Position numbers and translations under genes: made by a program. This document shows, piece after piece, positions 16,419-23,684 of a stretch of 64,000 nt of DNA. The DNA is from Paraburkholderia flagellata. Its GTDB lineage: Bacteria > Pseudomonadota > Gammaproteobacteria > Burkholderiales > Burkholderiaceae. Under the pieces are notes generated by a model. The model had not been told where the DNA came from. It made no database searches and worked only from the letters and a program-made list of their open reading frames with translations. The DNA lies in NCBI RefSeq assembly GCF_021390645.1, contig NZ_JAJEJT010000003.1, positions 124,001 to 188,000 on the forward strand, given 5' to 3'. Each line of letters starts with the position of its first letter. Positions within the stretch are counted from its first letter, which is position 1.

Positions 16419-17585
16419 ATGGACGATCCCAAGCCGCTACCGCAATTGCCCGCTACGCGCGCCGGCAAGGTCGTTGCCGTCATCCTGATGGGCTTTCTGT
16501 TCGCGGGCCTCATTTTCAATATCCAGTTCGCCTCGACGACGGCGTCGCTGTTGCCGCACGCGCTCACGCGTTCAGGCATGCTGGACGGCGCCGTATCGAA
16601 AGAACTCGCCAGCCGCATGGCCGATACGCCGATCGCCGCCGACGCCGCACGCATGCAGCGCGCGCTGGGCTGGCTTGCGCTGGGCGATCTGGGCCCACGC
16701 GTGCGGCAGGGCTGTCCCGGCTGGCTGTTCCTGCGAGACGAACTGAACGTTTACGCCGACAGCGAGCGCCATCTCGCGACGCGCGCCGCCACGGTTGCCG
16801 CCGTACAGCGTGAGCTGGCGCGTCACGGCATTGCGTTGCTCGTCGCCGTGGTGCCCGACAAGTCGCGCATCGAGCCGCAACATCTGTGCGGGCTCTATCG
16901 GCCTGCATCGCTGAGTGCGCGTCTGGGCGACTGGACATCGCGTCTGGCCGCCGATGGCGTGCCGGTGGTCGACCTGGGTTCAGCGCTGCACGGCGTGCCG
17001 GGCGACGCGTTCTTCCGGACCGACACACACTGGACCCAGGACGGCGCGGGCGCTGCGGCGCTGGCGGTCGCGCAGCGCATCCGGGCGATGGGCGAGGCGC
17101 CGGTTTCGAGCGTTTCGAGCCAGCCCGGCTACCGCGTCGCCGACAAGCCGGCAGCACGCCGGCCCGGCGATCTCGTGCGACTGGCCGGCCTCGATGCGTT
17201 GCCGGTGTCCTGGCAGCCGAGAGCGGAGATCGTGCCCGGCCGGGACTACGTTCATGTGGCCCAGGCGGCTTCGTCGGCTGACGATCTGTTCGGCGATGCC
17301 GATCTGCCGACTATCGCGGTGATCGGCACATCGTATTCGACGACGTCCGACTTCGTGCCTCAACTCGCGTTGGCGCTGGGGAAGGGCGTGGGGAATTTCG
17401 CGCGCGAAGGTGCCAGGTTTGGTGGCTCGGCGCGCGCGTACTTCGCGAGCGCGGCGTATGCCCAAACGCCGCCCAAACTTATCGTTTGGGAATTGGACGA
17501 ACGGGATTTGCAGGCGCCGCTCGAAGCGGAAGATGACGTCGTCGTGCCGGGATCCGGTGCGGTTGGCACGGTGGCTTCGCGTTGA
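16419..17585 (+). CDS. wssI: AlgJ/AlgX-like O-acetyltransferase (WssI-like)
   Basis: 388-aa type II membrane protein with one N-terminal TM (VVAVILMGFLFAGLIFNI, about 19-36) and a periplasmic SGNH-like acetyltransferase domain of the ALGX/DHHW type. DTHW at residues 202-205 supplies the catalytic Asp-His, and GTS (S305) in VIGTSYST is the likely nucleophile. It probably takes acetyl from the MBOAT partner and attaches it to the glucan. The start is ATG 16419, 4 nt after the MBOAT stop; an upstream in-frame extension overlaps that gene. Last gene of the operon, followed by a long hairpin at 17593-17627. Confidence 0.85.
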   Translation: MDDPKPLPQLPATRAGKVVAVILMGFLFAGLIFNIQFASTTASLLPHALTRSGMLDGAVSKELASRMADTPIAADAARMQRALGWLALGDLGPRVRQGCPGWLFLRDELNVYADSERHLATRAATVAAVQRELARHGIALLVAVVPDKSRIEPQHLCGLYRPASLSARLGDWTSRLAADGVPVVDLGSALHGVPGDAFFRTDTHWTQDGAGAAALAVAQRIRAMGEAPVSSVSSQPGYRVADKPAARRPGDLVRLAGLDALPVSWQPRAEIVPGRDYVHVAQAASSADDLFGDADLPTIAVIGTSYSTTSDFVPQLALALGKGVGNFAREGARFGGSARAYFASAAYAQTPPKLIVWELDERDLQAPLEAEDDVVVPGSGAVGTVASR

Positions 17586-17592
17586 GGCTGTC

Positions 17593-17627
17593 GCGCGGAT
17601 CGACGACCATCGGTCATCGATCCGCGC
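17593..17627 (+). terminator. Long hairpin at the end of the cellulose operon
   Basis: Perfect 11-bp arms GCGCGGATCGA (17593-17603) and TCGATCCGCGC (17617-17627). The loop can pair further (GACC/GGTC around ATC). It starts 8 nt after the wssI stop. No T-run follows, so it may be a 3'-end stabiliser or an intrinsic terminator of the type lacking a U-tract. Confidence 0.6.
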
Positions 17628-17646
17628 ATAGAACGTACAGCGCGAT

Positions 17647-18042
17647 TCAGCGGGGCACGGACGCCTCAGCTTTCAGCACCTCGGCTGCAAAAGAATGTGC
17701 ATGCGCTACGGCCTCCTGGGCGTCGGGAAATACGCCGAGCTGCTCCCAGCGCTCTTCGACCGCGTACGTACCTTTTATCGCGAGCGCTCGCTGAACGCGC
17801 AATTGCGCTGCGTATCTGCCGTCCTCCATTGGTCGAGCGGTCGCTATGATCTTGTGCGGCGGACCGGATCTTTCTGGCTGAACCAACTCGACAGGACCGC
17901 CGGGTGCGCCGATATCCTTCAACTCGTTCCTGGTCTGGCAGTCCGGGCAGTAAAAGCACCAGCCCGCGTCCTCATGACTGGATCTGACCTGCCCGCGAGC
18001 CAGCACGGCACGACATTCAACGTTTTCGCAGATGAACGGCAT
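17647..18042 (-). CDS. Hypothetical protein with N-terminal zinc-ribbon-like cysteines
   Basis: 131 aa, not recognised. Cysteines C5 and C10 (CENVEC) and the later CFYCPDC cluster look like a zinc ribbon. The C-terminal half (TARPMEDGRYAAQLRVQRAL ... PDAQEAVAHAHSFA) reads like a small alpha/beta domain. It is soluble with no signal peptide and converges on the cellulose operon. A second hypothetical gene lies upstream on the same strand. Confidence 0.6.
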   Translation of the reverse strand: MPFICENVECRAVLARGQVRSSHEDAGWCFYCPDCQTRNELKDIGAPGGPVELVQPERSGPPHKIIATARPMEDGRYAAQLRVQRALAIKGTYAVEERWEQLGVFPDAQEAVAHAHSFAAEVLKAEASVPR

Positions 18043-18176
18043 CGCAGTCTCCGGAGTTGTTTGGAGAAAAGCCTAGCACGTCCGTCGTTGGCAAACCATT
18101 GGCAATGTTGCCGTGCCTGATGTTAAGGAAAACCCTCTAGCAGGCGCGGTTGAAGCGGCTCGGATACTTCCAGACC

Positions 18177-18728
18177 TTAGGCGGCACTCGCGATGTCCCA
18201 CGTCGCCCGATGGGCATTCTCGGTCTCTGAGAAGCCGACCTCGGCCCCAAATGGCAGCGCGCAGTCCTGGGTGTAGAAGAAAAACCACGCCCCTTCGCGA
18301 TCGAAGTACGCCCGGAAACAGGGCGCATCGTCGCGCGCTCCCGGTGCGTCGGAACATCGAAACCAGTAGGTAATCCCATTCAGAACACCGTGGGCGAAGT
18401 GGCGCGAAGGGACGACATCGCCGGCGGTGGATTCGAAGGCAAGGGCGCGGCTTACTCTTCCGCCAGGCAGGAGAACAGTCACGTGGCCGGCCACGCGATT
18501 CCCGCGGGTGCGATCCGTGTTATTCGGAACCGGATCGATTGCGTCGCCACCCGCGCCAGGACACCTAATCAGGGAGCGAACGTGCGCGAGGTGGAAAGAC
18601 TGCACCGCCCTTGATCCGGGGCTAAAGGGCTTGATGTTGTCCACGCTGCGGCTCCTGTGCGATGGGTTCTGGGGCAACTGCAAGGATAGGATTTCCGCGG
18701 CTGCAAGGTCTGCGACCTGGCGGCGCAC
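18177..18728 (-). CDS. Hypothetical protein
   Basis: Up to 183 aa, not recognised. The C-terminal half is protein-like (GITYWFRCSD, FRAYFDREGAWFFFYTQDC, ending ATWDIASAA), with many aromatics. The first 60 residues are less convincing and the true start may be an alternative codon further in, since no other ATG is available. No ribosome-binding site was identified for the ATG at 18728. Confidence 0.4.
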   Translation of the reverse strand: MRRQVADLAAAEILSLQLPQNPSHRSRSVDNIKPFSPGSRAVQSFHLAHVRSLIRCPGAGGDAIDPVPNNTDRTRGNRVAGHVTVLLPGGRVSRALAFESTAGDVVPSRHFAHGVLNGITYWFRCSDAPGARDDAPCFRAYFDREGAWFFFYTQDCALPFGAEVGFSETENAHRATWDIASAA

Positions 18729-18857
18729 TTTGAGGGTTCACTCTAGATTTATTGGCAGGCTGGCCTCTTGGCAATCGCATGAGGTTGATACGTCTACTAA
18801 CATTTCGAGCGTAGCTAACGCGCGTCCATAGGGCCGCTCATGACATCGACTCACCGG

Positions 18858-18903
18858 TTTACTTTGCATGCGAACTATCTATATAATTCGCATGCAAAGT
18901 AAA
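18858..18903 (+). promoter_or_regulatory. Perfect 17-bp inverted repeat operator overlapping a promoter
   Basis: Arms TTTACTTTGCATGCGAA (18858-18874) and TTCGCATGCAAAGTAAA (18887-18903) are exact reverse complements separated by 12 nt. A TATAAT -10 (18882-18887) lies between and partly in the right arm; TTTACT (18858-18863), 18 nt upstream, can be the -35. Binding of a dimeric regulator here would block the promoter of the enoyl-CoA hydratase gene 16 nt downstream. The nearby MarR gene (19726-20160) is the obvious candidate regulator. Confidence 0.8.
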
Positions 18904-18918
18904 TTCAAGGAGAGCACC

Positions 18919-19695
18919 ATGACTGCGGAAATTCACGTCGATCAAGCCGACGGTATTCTGACGATTACGCTTGCCCGGCCGGACAAGAAGAATGCATTGA
19001 CGAATGTGATGTACGGCACGCTGGCAGACATCATTGAGAGCGCAGAGCACGACAGCAATATCCGCGTATTACTGATACAGGGCGACGGAGACATGTTTAC
19101 TGCGGGCAACGACGTGGGCGAGTTCGCCGCAATAGCATCGGGAAAGGGGACGGGTGAACGACACGTACATCGCTTTTTGCATGCCTTGGCGAAGTCGAGC
19201 GTGCCTATCATCGCGGCTGTCCAGGGCAAGGCAGTCGGTATTGGCACCACGATGCTACTGCACTGCGACTACGTTCTGCTCGCAGCAGACGCAGAACTGA
19301 TCACCCCATTCGTCAATCTCGCCCTCGTCCCGGAGGCAGCATCCAGCTGGCTGCTTCCAGTGCGCATTGGCCATGTCAGGGCCTTCGAGATGTTTGCGCT
19401 GGGCGAGCCGCTCGACGCGCAATCCGCGGTCGCCTTGGGCATCGCGAACAAGGTCTGCGCAAATGGTCAGCTTCGGGATGACGCGCGCAGGATGGCAGAA
19501 AGAATCGCCGCAAAGCCGGCCGGCTCGCTGAGCGCCATGAAAAAGCTCATGCGCGATGCCGAGACGCTGGTTGCGCAAATGGACAGTGAGAGTGCGAAGT
19601 TCCAGGAGCGGCTGATGAGCGCCGAGGCAAGGGAGGCATTCGCGGCCTTTGCCGAGAAACGAAAGCCAGACTTCTCCAAAGTTTCCCAGCACTAA
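18919..19695 (+). CDS. Enoyl-CoA hydratase/isomerase family protein
   Basis: 258-aa crotonase-fold enzyme that would hydrate or isomerise an enoyl-CoA in the cytoplasm. Crotonase blocks are present: RPDKKNALT, GDMFTAGNDVGEFAAIA (oxyanion region), AAVQGKAVGIGTTMLLHCDYV and LVPEAASSWLLPVRIG. The last is closer to PaaG/isomerase-like members than to classical hydratases, so the exact reaction is open. The start at ATG 18919 has AAGGAG upstream; the frame is open into the operator but that part is untranslated. Transcribed alone behind the strong palindromic operator and convergent with the MarR gene. Confidence 0.88.
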   Translation: MTAEIHVDQADGILTITLARPDKKNALTNVMYGTLADIIESAEHDSNIRVLLIQGDGDMFTAGNDVGEFAAIASGKGTGERHVHRFLHALAKSSVPIIAAVQGKAVGIGTTMLLHCDYVLLAADAELITPFVNLALVPEAASSWLLPVRIGHVRAFEMFALGEPLDAQSAVALGIANKVCANGQLRDDARRMAERIAAKPAGSLSAMKKLMRDAETLVAQMDSESAKFQERLMSAEAREAFAAFAEKRKPDFSKVSQH

Positions 19696-19725
19696 TCAAT
19701 GCGTTGCTGCCGGCTGTGGTTCAGG

Positions 19726-20160
19726 CTACGCGTCGCCGTCTTCGGCGAGCGGAAACTTGGTCTGCAGGCTGGTCAGCCAGCGCGCCACGACGTCGATTTC
19801 CGCTTCCGTAAATCCTTCGGTCAATCTGGCGTTCAAGTCCTTCATGCGAAGCTTTGACTTCTGGCGTGCGGAGCGCCCCGCCTGAGTCAGCCACAGGCGC
19901 GACGCCCGCCCATCGTTCTCGTCGGCACGACGTTCGATCAACCCTGCTTTTTCGGTCCGGTCAGCGAGACCGCTCATTCCCGGTGCGCCCAGATCCAGCG
20001 CAGCGGCGGCCTCGCTCATCAGCGCGCCGTCGCGTTCACCCAAAAAGAACAGCAGCCCCGCTTGCGCGGCTGTCACGCCGCCACCGGCCGCGCGTGTTTG
20101 CGACCACCGTTGCAGTCGTCGCTGTCCGACATTCAATAGATAGACGAGGCGGTGCTTCAT
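19726..20160 (-). CDS. MarR family transcriptional regulator
   Basis: 144-aa dimeric winged-helix regulator. It has the MarR layout: N-terminal dimerisation helix (MKHRLVYLLNVGQRRLQRW), helix-turn-helix around TAAQAGLLFFLGERDGALMSEAAAALDL, wing with GLIERRADENDGRASRLWLTQAG, and C-terminal helix (ARLTEGFTEAEIDVVARWLTSL). It lies tail to tail with the enoyl-CoA hydratase, whose promoter carries the 17-bp inverted repeat, which suggests MarR control by an acyl-CoA or aromatic ligand. A short palindrome TTCGCGCGCGAA (20190-20201) lies upstream of its own start. Confidence 0.85.
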   Translation of the reverse strand: MKHRLVYLLNVGQRRLQRWSQTRAAGGGVTAAQAGLLFFLGERDGALMSEAAAALDLGAPGMSGLADRTEKAGLIERRADENDGRASRLWLTQAGRSARQKSKLRMKDLNARLTEGFTEAEIDVVARWLTSLQTKFPLAEDGDA

Positions 20161-20233
20161 GACCAGGCAGATAGGGTTGAGCGATTTAGTTCGCGCGCGA
20201 ATGATATCACGCGCGATGCTCTGGGCCTGCCGT

Positions 20234-21496
20234 CTATGCGACCTTGCGAGTCAGATCCACTTGCCCCGAGGCGCCGGCGCTCAGTTCGGCGCGATCCGAT
20301 TCGGGCACTTCGCCCGCTCGCCGATGGATGTCGTGCGTGACGAAGCCTTGCTCGCGGCTCGGTATCGCGAACCAGTCCGGATGCGCAAACGACGCGCGAA
20401 TGTCTTCGATACCGCTCGACCAGTGCTCTTTCATGGTGTCGGCACTGAATTCGTAGTCCTTGTAATGTCCTTCGTATGGCTTGTTCTTGTAGATCAGATG
20501 GACCACGTTGATCGACGAACCGTCGGCCACATTCTCGGCGAGCCGGAAGAGGGGATCGCTGCGGCGTGCCTCGGCGGGGACGTGCTCGAGGAGTTCCTTG
20601 ATAAAGCGAGCGTGCTTTTGCCGATCGGCAAGCATGTTGGTGATGGCGCGCGTGCGGCTCGAATATTGAATGTCCTTGGCCCGCTCGGCCACGTCCATGA
20701 AATCGCCGGGTACGTTGCCGCTCGCGCTCCATAGGTCGACCTGGAATACGAGCGTGTCCTTATGGTCCGCGTCACGCAGCACCTCCGTGAGCGGGGTGTT
20801 CGACACGAGGCCGCCGTCCCAGTAAAACTCGCCGTCGATTTCCACGGCCGGAAAGCCGGGCGGCAGCGCGCCAGATGCCATGAAGTGCTCCGGCTCCAGC
20901 CGCATTTTCGCGTTGTCGAAATACACGAGATTGCCGCTGCGCACGTTCACCGCGCCCACCGACACACGGATCGGGCCATCGTTGATACGGTCGAAATCGG
21001 CGAAACGTTGCAGCGTCGCTTTCAGGGCCGTGGTGTCGTAGTAGCTCACCGCACTCGGCGTCGCCTTGTGCCAGCCCGCGATGGGCAACGGACGGCGCGG
21101 AGCGAAAAAGCCAGGCTGGCCTTCGGCGAGCGCGCGGCCTGCGGCCCACATGCTTGCCCAACGGCGCGACAGGTCCTGATGGCTGAACATCGGCATCGCG
21201 AGGGCGCTGAGGTTACCGAGCCAGTCGAGCGGATGGCAGATCGACTCCCAGAAGCCGCGCAACGCTTCCACGCGCTGCGCAGGCTCATTGCCCGCGATAA
21301 TGGCCGTATTGAGCGCGCCGATCGACACGCCCGCGATGCGATGTGGCTCGACGCCAGCCTGCGCGAGCCCTTCGAACACGCCGGCCTGATAGGACCCGAG
21401 CGCGCCGCCGCCCTGCAAAACAAGGGCGATTTCGTCGTAGCGCGGCAGCTCAAACGGCTTGCGCTCCGTGCGGACGGTTAGTTTGCTGCTGCGCAT
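20234..21496 (-). CDS. Patatin-like phospholipase with DUF3734 C-terminal domain
   Basis: 420-aa acyl hydrolase. The patatin domain has the oxyanion loop GGGALGSYQAG (29-39), the nucleophile elbow GVSIG (S58) and the catalytic Asp in WDGG (D227), forming the Ser-Asp dyad. The C-terminal part (about 290-420: QKHARFIKELLEHV, NVVHLIYKNKPYEGHYKDYEFS) is the DUF3734 extension. Start ATG 21496 has GGGAGAA upstream; the longer open frame is not supported. Third gene of the adc-bdhA-patatin operon, 26 nt after bdhA. Patatins beside 3-hydroxybutyrate dehydrogenase suggest a role in lipid or polyhydroxybutyrate turnover; this is context only. Confidence 0.9.
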   Translation of the reverse strand: MRSSKLTVRTERKPFELPRYDEIALVLQGGGALGSYQAGVFEGLAQAGVEPHRIAGVSIGALNTAIIAGNEPAQRVEALRGFWESICHPLDWLGNLSALAMPMFSHQDLSRRWASMWAAGRALAEGQPGFFAPRRPLPIAGWHKATPSAVSYYDTTALKATLQRFADFDRINDGPIRVSVGAVNVRSGNLVYFDNAKMRLEPEHFMASGALPPGFPAVEIDGEFYWDGGLVSNTPLTEVLRDADHKDTLVFQVDLWSASGNVPGDFMDVAERAKDIQYSSRTRAITNMLADRQKHARFIKELLEHVPAEARRSDPLFRLAENVADGSSINVVHLIYKNKPYEGHYKDYEFSADTMKEHWSSGIEDIRASFAHPDWFAIPSREQGFVTHDIHRRAGEVPESDRAELSAGASGQVDLTRKVA

Positions 21497-21522
21497 ACGT
21501 TCTCCCTTCGTTTGTTTGTTGC

Positions 21523-22305
21523 TTAGTGCATCGACCAGCCGTGCGTGACGAGGACCGACTGGCCCGTCAACGCCGCCGACCCAAAGCCCGCGAGGAACGC
21601 GACCGTGTTGGCCACGTCGTCGAGCGAGGTGAACTCGCCGTCCACGGTGTCCTTGAGCATCACGTTCTTCACGACGTCGGCTTCCGAAATGCCGAGCGCT
21701 TTGGCCTGCTCCGGAATCTGCTTGTCGACGAGCGGCGTGCGCACGAAGCCCGGGCACACGACGTTGGCGCGCACGCCGCGCGGGCCGCCTTCCTTCGCCA
21801 CCACGCGGGCAAGGCCGAGCAGACCGTGTTTCGCCGTCACATACGCAGCCTTGAGCTTCGATGCTTCGTGCGAGTGCACCGAGCCCATGTAGACGATCGA
21901 GCCGCCCTTGCCGCTGGCGTACATATGCTTGAGCGCGGCCTTGGTGGTGAGAAACGCGCCGTCGAGATGGATCGCGAGCATCTTCTTCCAGTCGGCGAAC
22001 GGGAACTCGTCCACGGGGCTGATGATCTGGATGCCCGCGTTCGACACGAGCACATCGATCCCGCCGAAGACATTCGCCGCCTCGTCGATACCCGCATTGA
22101 CGGCTTCCTCATTGGTCACATCCATCGCCACGGCAAGGGCCTTGCCGCCTGCGGCCACGATGCTGTCCGCCACTTTGCCAGCATTGGCGAGATTGAGGTC
22201 GGCGATCACGACTGCCGCACCCTGGCTCGCGAACGTGCGCGCGCAATGTTCGCCAATGCCGCTCGCGGCGCCCGTGATGACTGCAACCTTACCTTTCAAA
22301 GACAT
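21523..22305 (-). CDS. bdhA: 3-hydroxybutyrate dehydrogenase
   Basis: 260-aa classical SDR that oxidises D-3-hydroxybutyrate to acetoacetate with NAD+. Glycine-rich TGAASGIG (11-18), NAG (89-91), and the catalytic S142, Y155 and K159 are all present. The ends ([12 protein letters not shown] and [15 protein letters not shown]) are the hallmark of bacterial 3-hydroxybutyrate dehydrogenases (PHB cycle). Lies 34 nt after the acetoacetate decarboxylase gene on the same strand, so hydroxybutyrate can be taken to acetoacetate and on to acetone. Confidence 0.95.
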   Translation of the reverse strand: MSLKGKVAVITGAASGIGEHCARTFASQGAAVVIADLNLANAGKVADSIVAAGGKALAVAMDVTNEEAVNAGIDEAANVFGGIDVLVSNAGIQIISPVDEFPFADWKKMLAIHLDGAFLTTKAALKHMYASGKGGSIVYMGSVHSHEASKLKAAYVTAKHGLLGLARVVAKEGGPRGVRANVVCPGFVRTPLVDKQIPEQAKALGISEADVVKNVMLKDTVDGEFTSLDDVANTVAFLAGFGSAALTGQSVLVTHGWSMH

Positions 22306-22339
22306 ACGTATTCCTTACTAAAAGCGATTTATAAAAAGC

Positions 22340-23137
22340 TCAGGCGATCTCGGCTTCGGGCTCGCCCAAGGCGGCGTCACGGATCGATGCGTCGGCGAGA
22401 TAGTCGAAGGCGACTTCACCGATGTCGAGCGTGAGGTCCGCAATGACGTGACGGGCACCCACCACGCGACGCACCGGCAGATCGGCGACGGGCGCGAGCG
22501 CGTGCGGATGCAATTCGATCGCGGCCGGGCCGCTCCATGCGCCGCGCACGGTCACGTCGCGCAGATAGAAGCGCACAAGCTCGCAGATGCGCGCTGTGCC
22601 GTCCACGTGCGGGATGATCTTGAGAAGATAGTTGGGAGTGTCGGCGAGCTTGCGGCGCTCGTCTTCGCTGTTGAGCACGTGATGCTTGTAGCCCATCGTG
22701 CCGGTAGCGATGCGCTGTGTGCCATAGTCGAGCGTGCCGAGCAGCGTGTCGTTGCCATCGACCGAGAGCACGGGGCGTGCGAGTTTCTTCGGGAAGCCCC
22801 AGATTTCACGTCCACCAGCGATCGGGCCTTCGTCGTCGAGATACATTGAATGCGTGTAGTTCGCGAGGCGGCCTTGCGGATCGCGCACTGAGACCACCTG
22901 GCCGCTTTCGGTGTAGTCGCCGAAACCCGACGAGTCGGGCATGCGGATGAATTCGTAGTGGACGAGATTGTTTTCCGGCTTCAACGGCTCCGGCACGATG
23001 GCGCGCAGCGCATCGGGATCGGTTTCGTACGTGATGATGAAATATTCGCGATTGACGAAGCGAAACGGCGGCCGCGGATACGCGGGGTTATGCATGGGCA
23101 TCGCGAAAGCATCGCGGCGAATTCTTGCCAGATCCAT
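22340..23137 (-). CDS. adc: Acetoacetate decarboxylase
   Basis: 265-aa enzyme converting acetoacetate to acetone and CO2 through a Schiff base. The signature [14 protein letters not shown] holds the catalytic lysine pair K117-K118 (K115-K116 of Clostridium acetobutylicum Adc). ATG 23137 has GGAG upstream; an open extension to 23233 has no support. First gene of the operon with bdhA and the patatin gene. The region upstream (23138-23684) must hold the promoter. Confidence 0.93.
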   Translation of the reverse strand: MDLARIRRDAFAMPMHNPAYPRPPFRFVNREYFIITYETDPDALRAIVPEPLKPENNLVHYEFIRMPDSSGFGDYTESGQVVSVRDPQGRLANYTHSMYLDDEGPIAGGREIWGFPKKLARPVLSVDGNDTLLGTLDYGTQRIATGTMGYKHHVLNSEDERRKLADTPNYLLKIIPHVDGTARICELVRFYLRDVTVRGAWSGPAAIELHPHALAPVADLPVRRVVGARHVIADLTLDIGEVAFDYLADASIRDAALGEPEAEIA

Positions 23138-23684
23138 ACTGTTCTCCAGGCCAGGTTGCGTGAAAACGTCGCAACAGATGGTAAGGGGAAACCATGACAT
23201 CAACGCATTGATGGCAATAAAACACCGTTGCAATTTCGTTAAATAAAAAGGGAATTGAAAGTTTATTGACGGTAATCAGGTCATTTTTAGATGGTCAGGC
23301 GCATCAATTTTTACAGCTTAATCATGGCACTACGCTCTTTGGCCTGGAAACGTATGAGGAATGCTGCCCAAAACAGGAAATAGATTGATGCGTGGATCGG
23401 GAGAGGAAGGCGGCCACCATGCACAGTGAATGAACGACTCGGCTTCGATCGCTGTTGCGCAGGAAGAAGAGGCGCCGGCGCTCGTCGGTTGATCACAAAC
23501 GAGCGATCGTATTCGCGGCCTGCCTGCTCAAATCCATCGCGCATCAAAGCGCGTTCGCGGCCCCAACTGGGACGCGACACTTTATGAGTGAGCGAGATAG
23601 TGACCGACTAGAATGGATTTGCATGCCTAAGCACAAGACGTGCTTCCTGCTTCGCGAGCCCTGCGAACATACCGGCGAGATGCG
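23138..23684. promoter_or_regulatory. Divergent gap between adc operon and histidine kinase
   Basis: About 550 bases with no convincing gene. The adc side is AT-rich (23200-23300). An inverted repeat GTTGCG/CGCAAC (23155-23160 and 23170-23175) sits 18-38 nt upstream of the adc start and could be an operator. The kinase side has a TAGAAT-like -10 near 23619. An 89-aa minus-strand frame (23311-23580) looks non-coding. Confidence 0.4.

Noticed and set aside
20190..20201. TTCGCGCGCGAA palindrome upstream of the MarR gene
   Set aside because: Short GC-alternating palindrome that is common in such DNA; not strong enough to call as an operator.
20762..21481. 239-aa plus-strand ORF opposite the patatin gene
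   Set aside because: Arg/His-rich shadow of the patatin and DUF3734 coding region.
23311..23580. 89-aa minus-strand ORF in the adc/kinase gap
   Set aside because: Arg/Pro-rich start, no ribosome-binding site, and no recognisable pattern.
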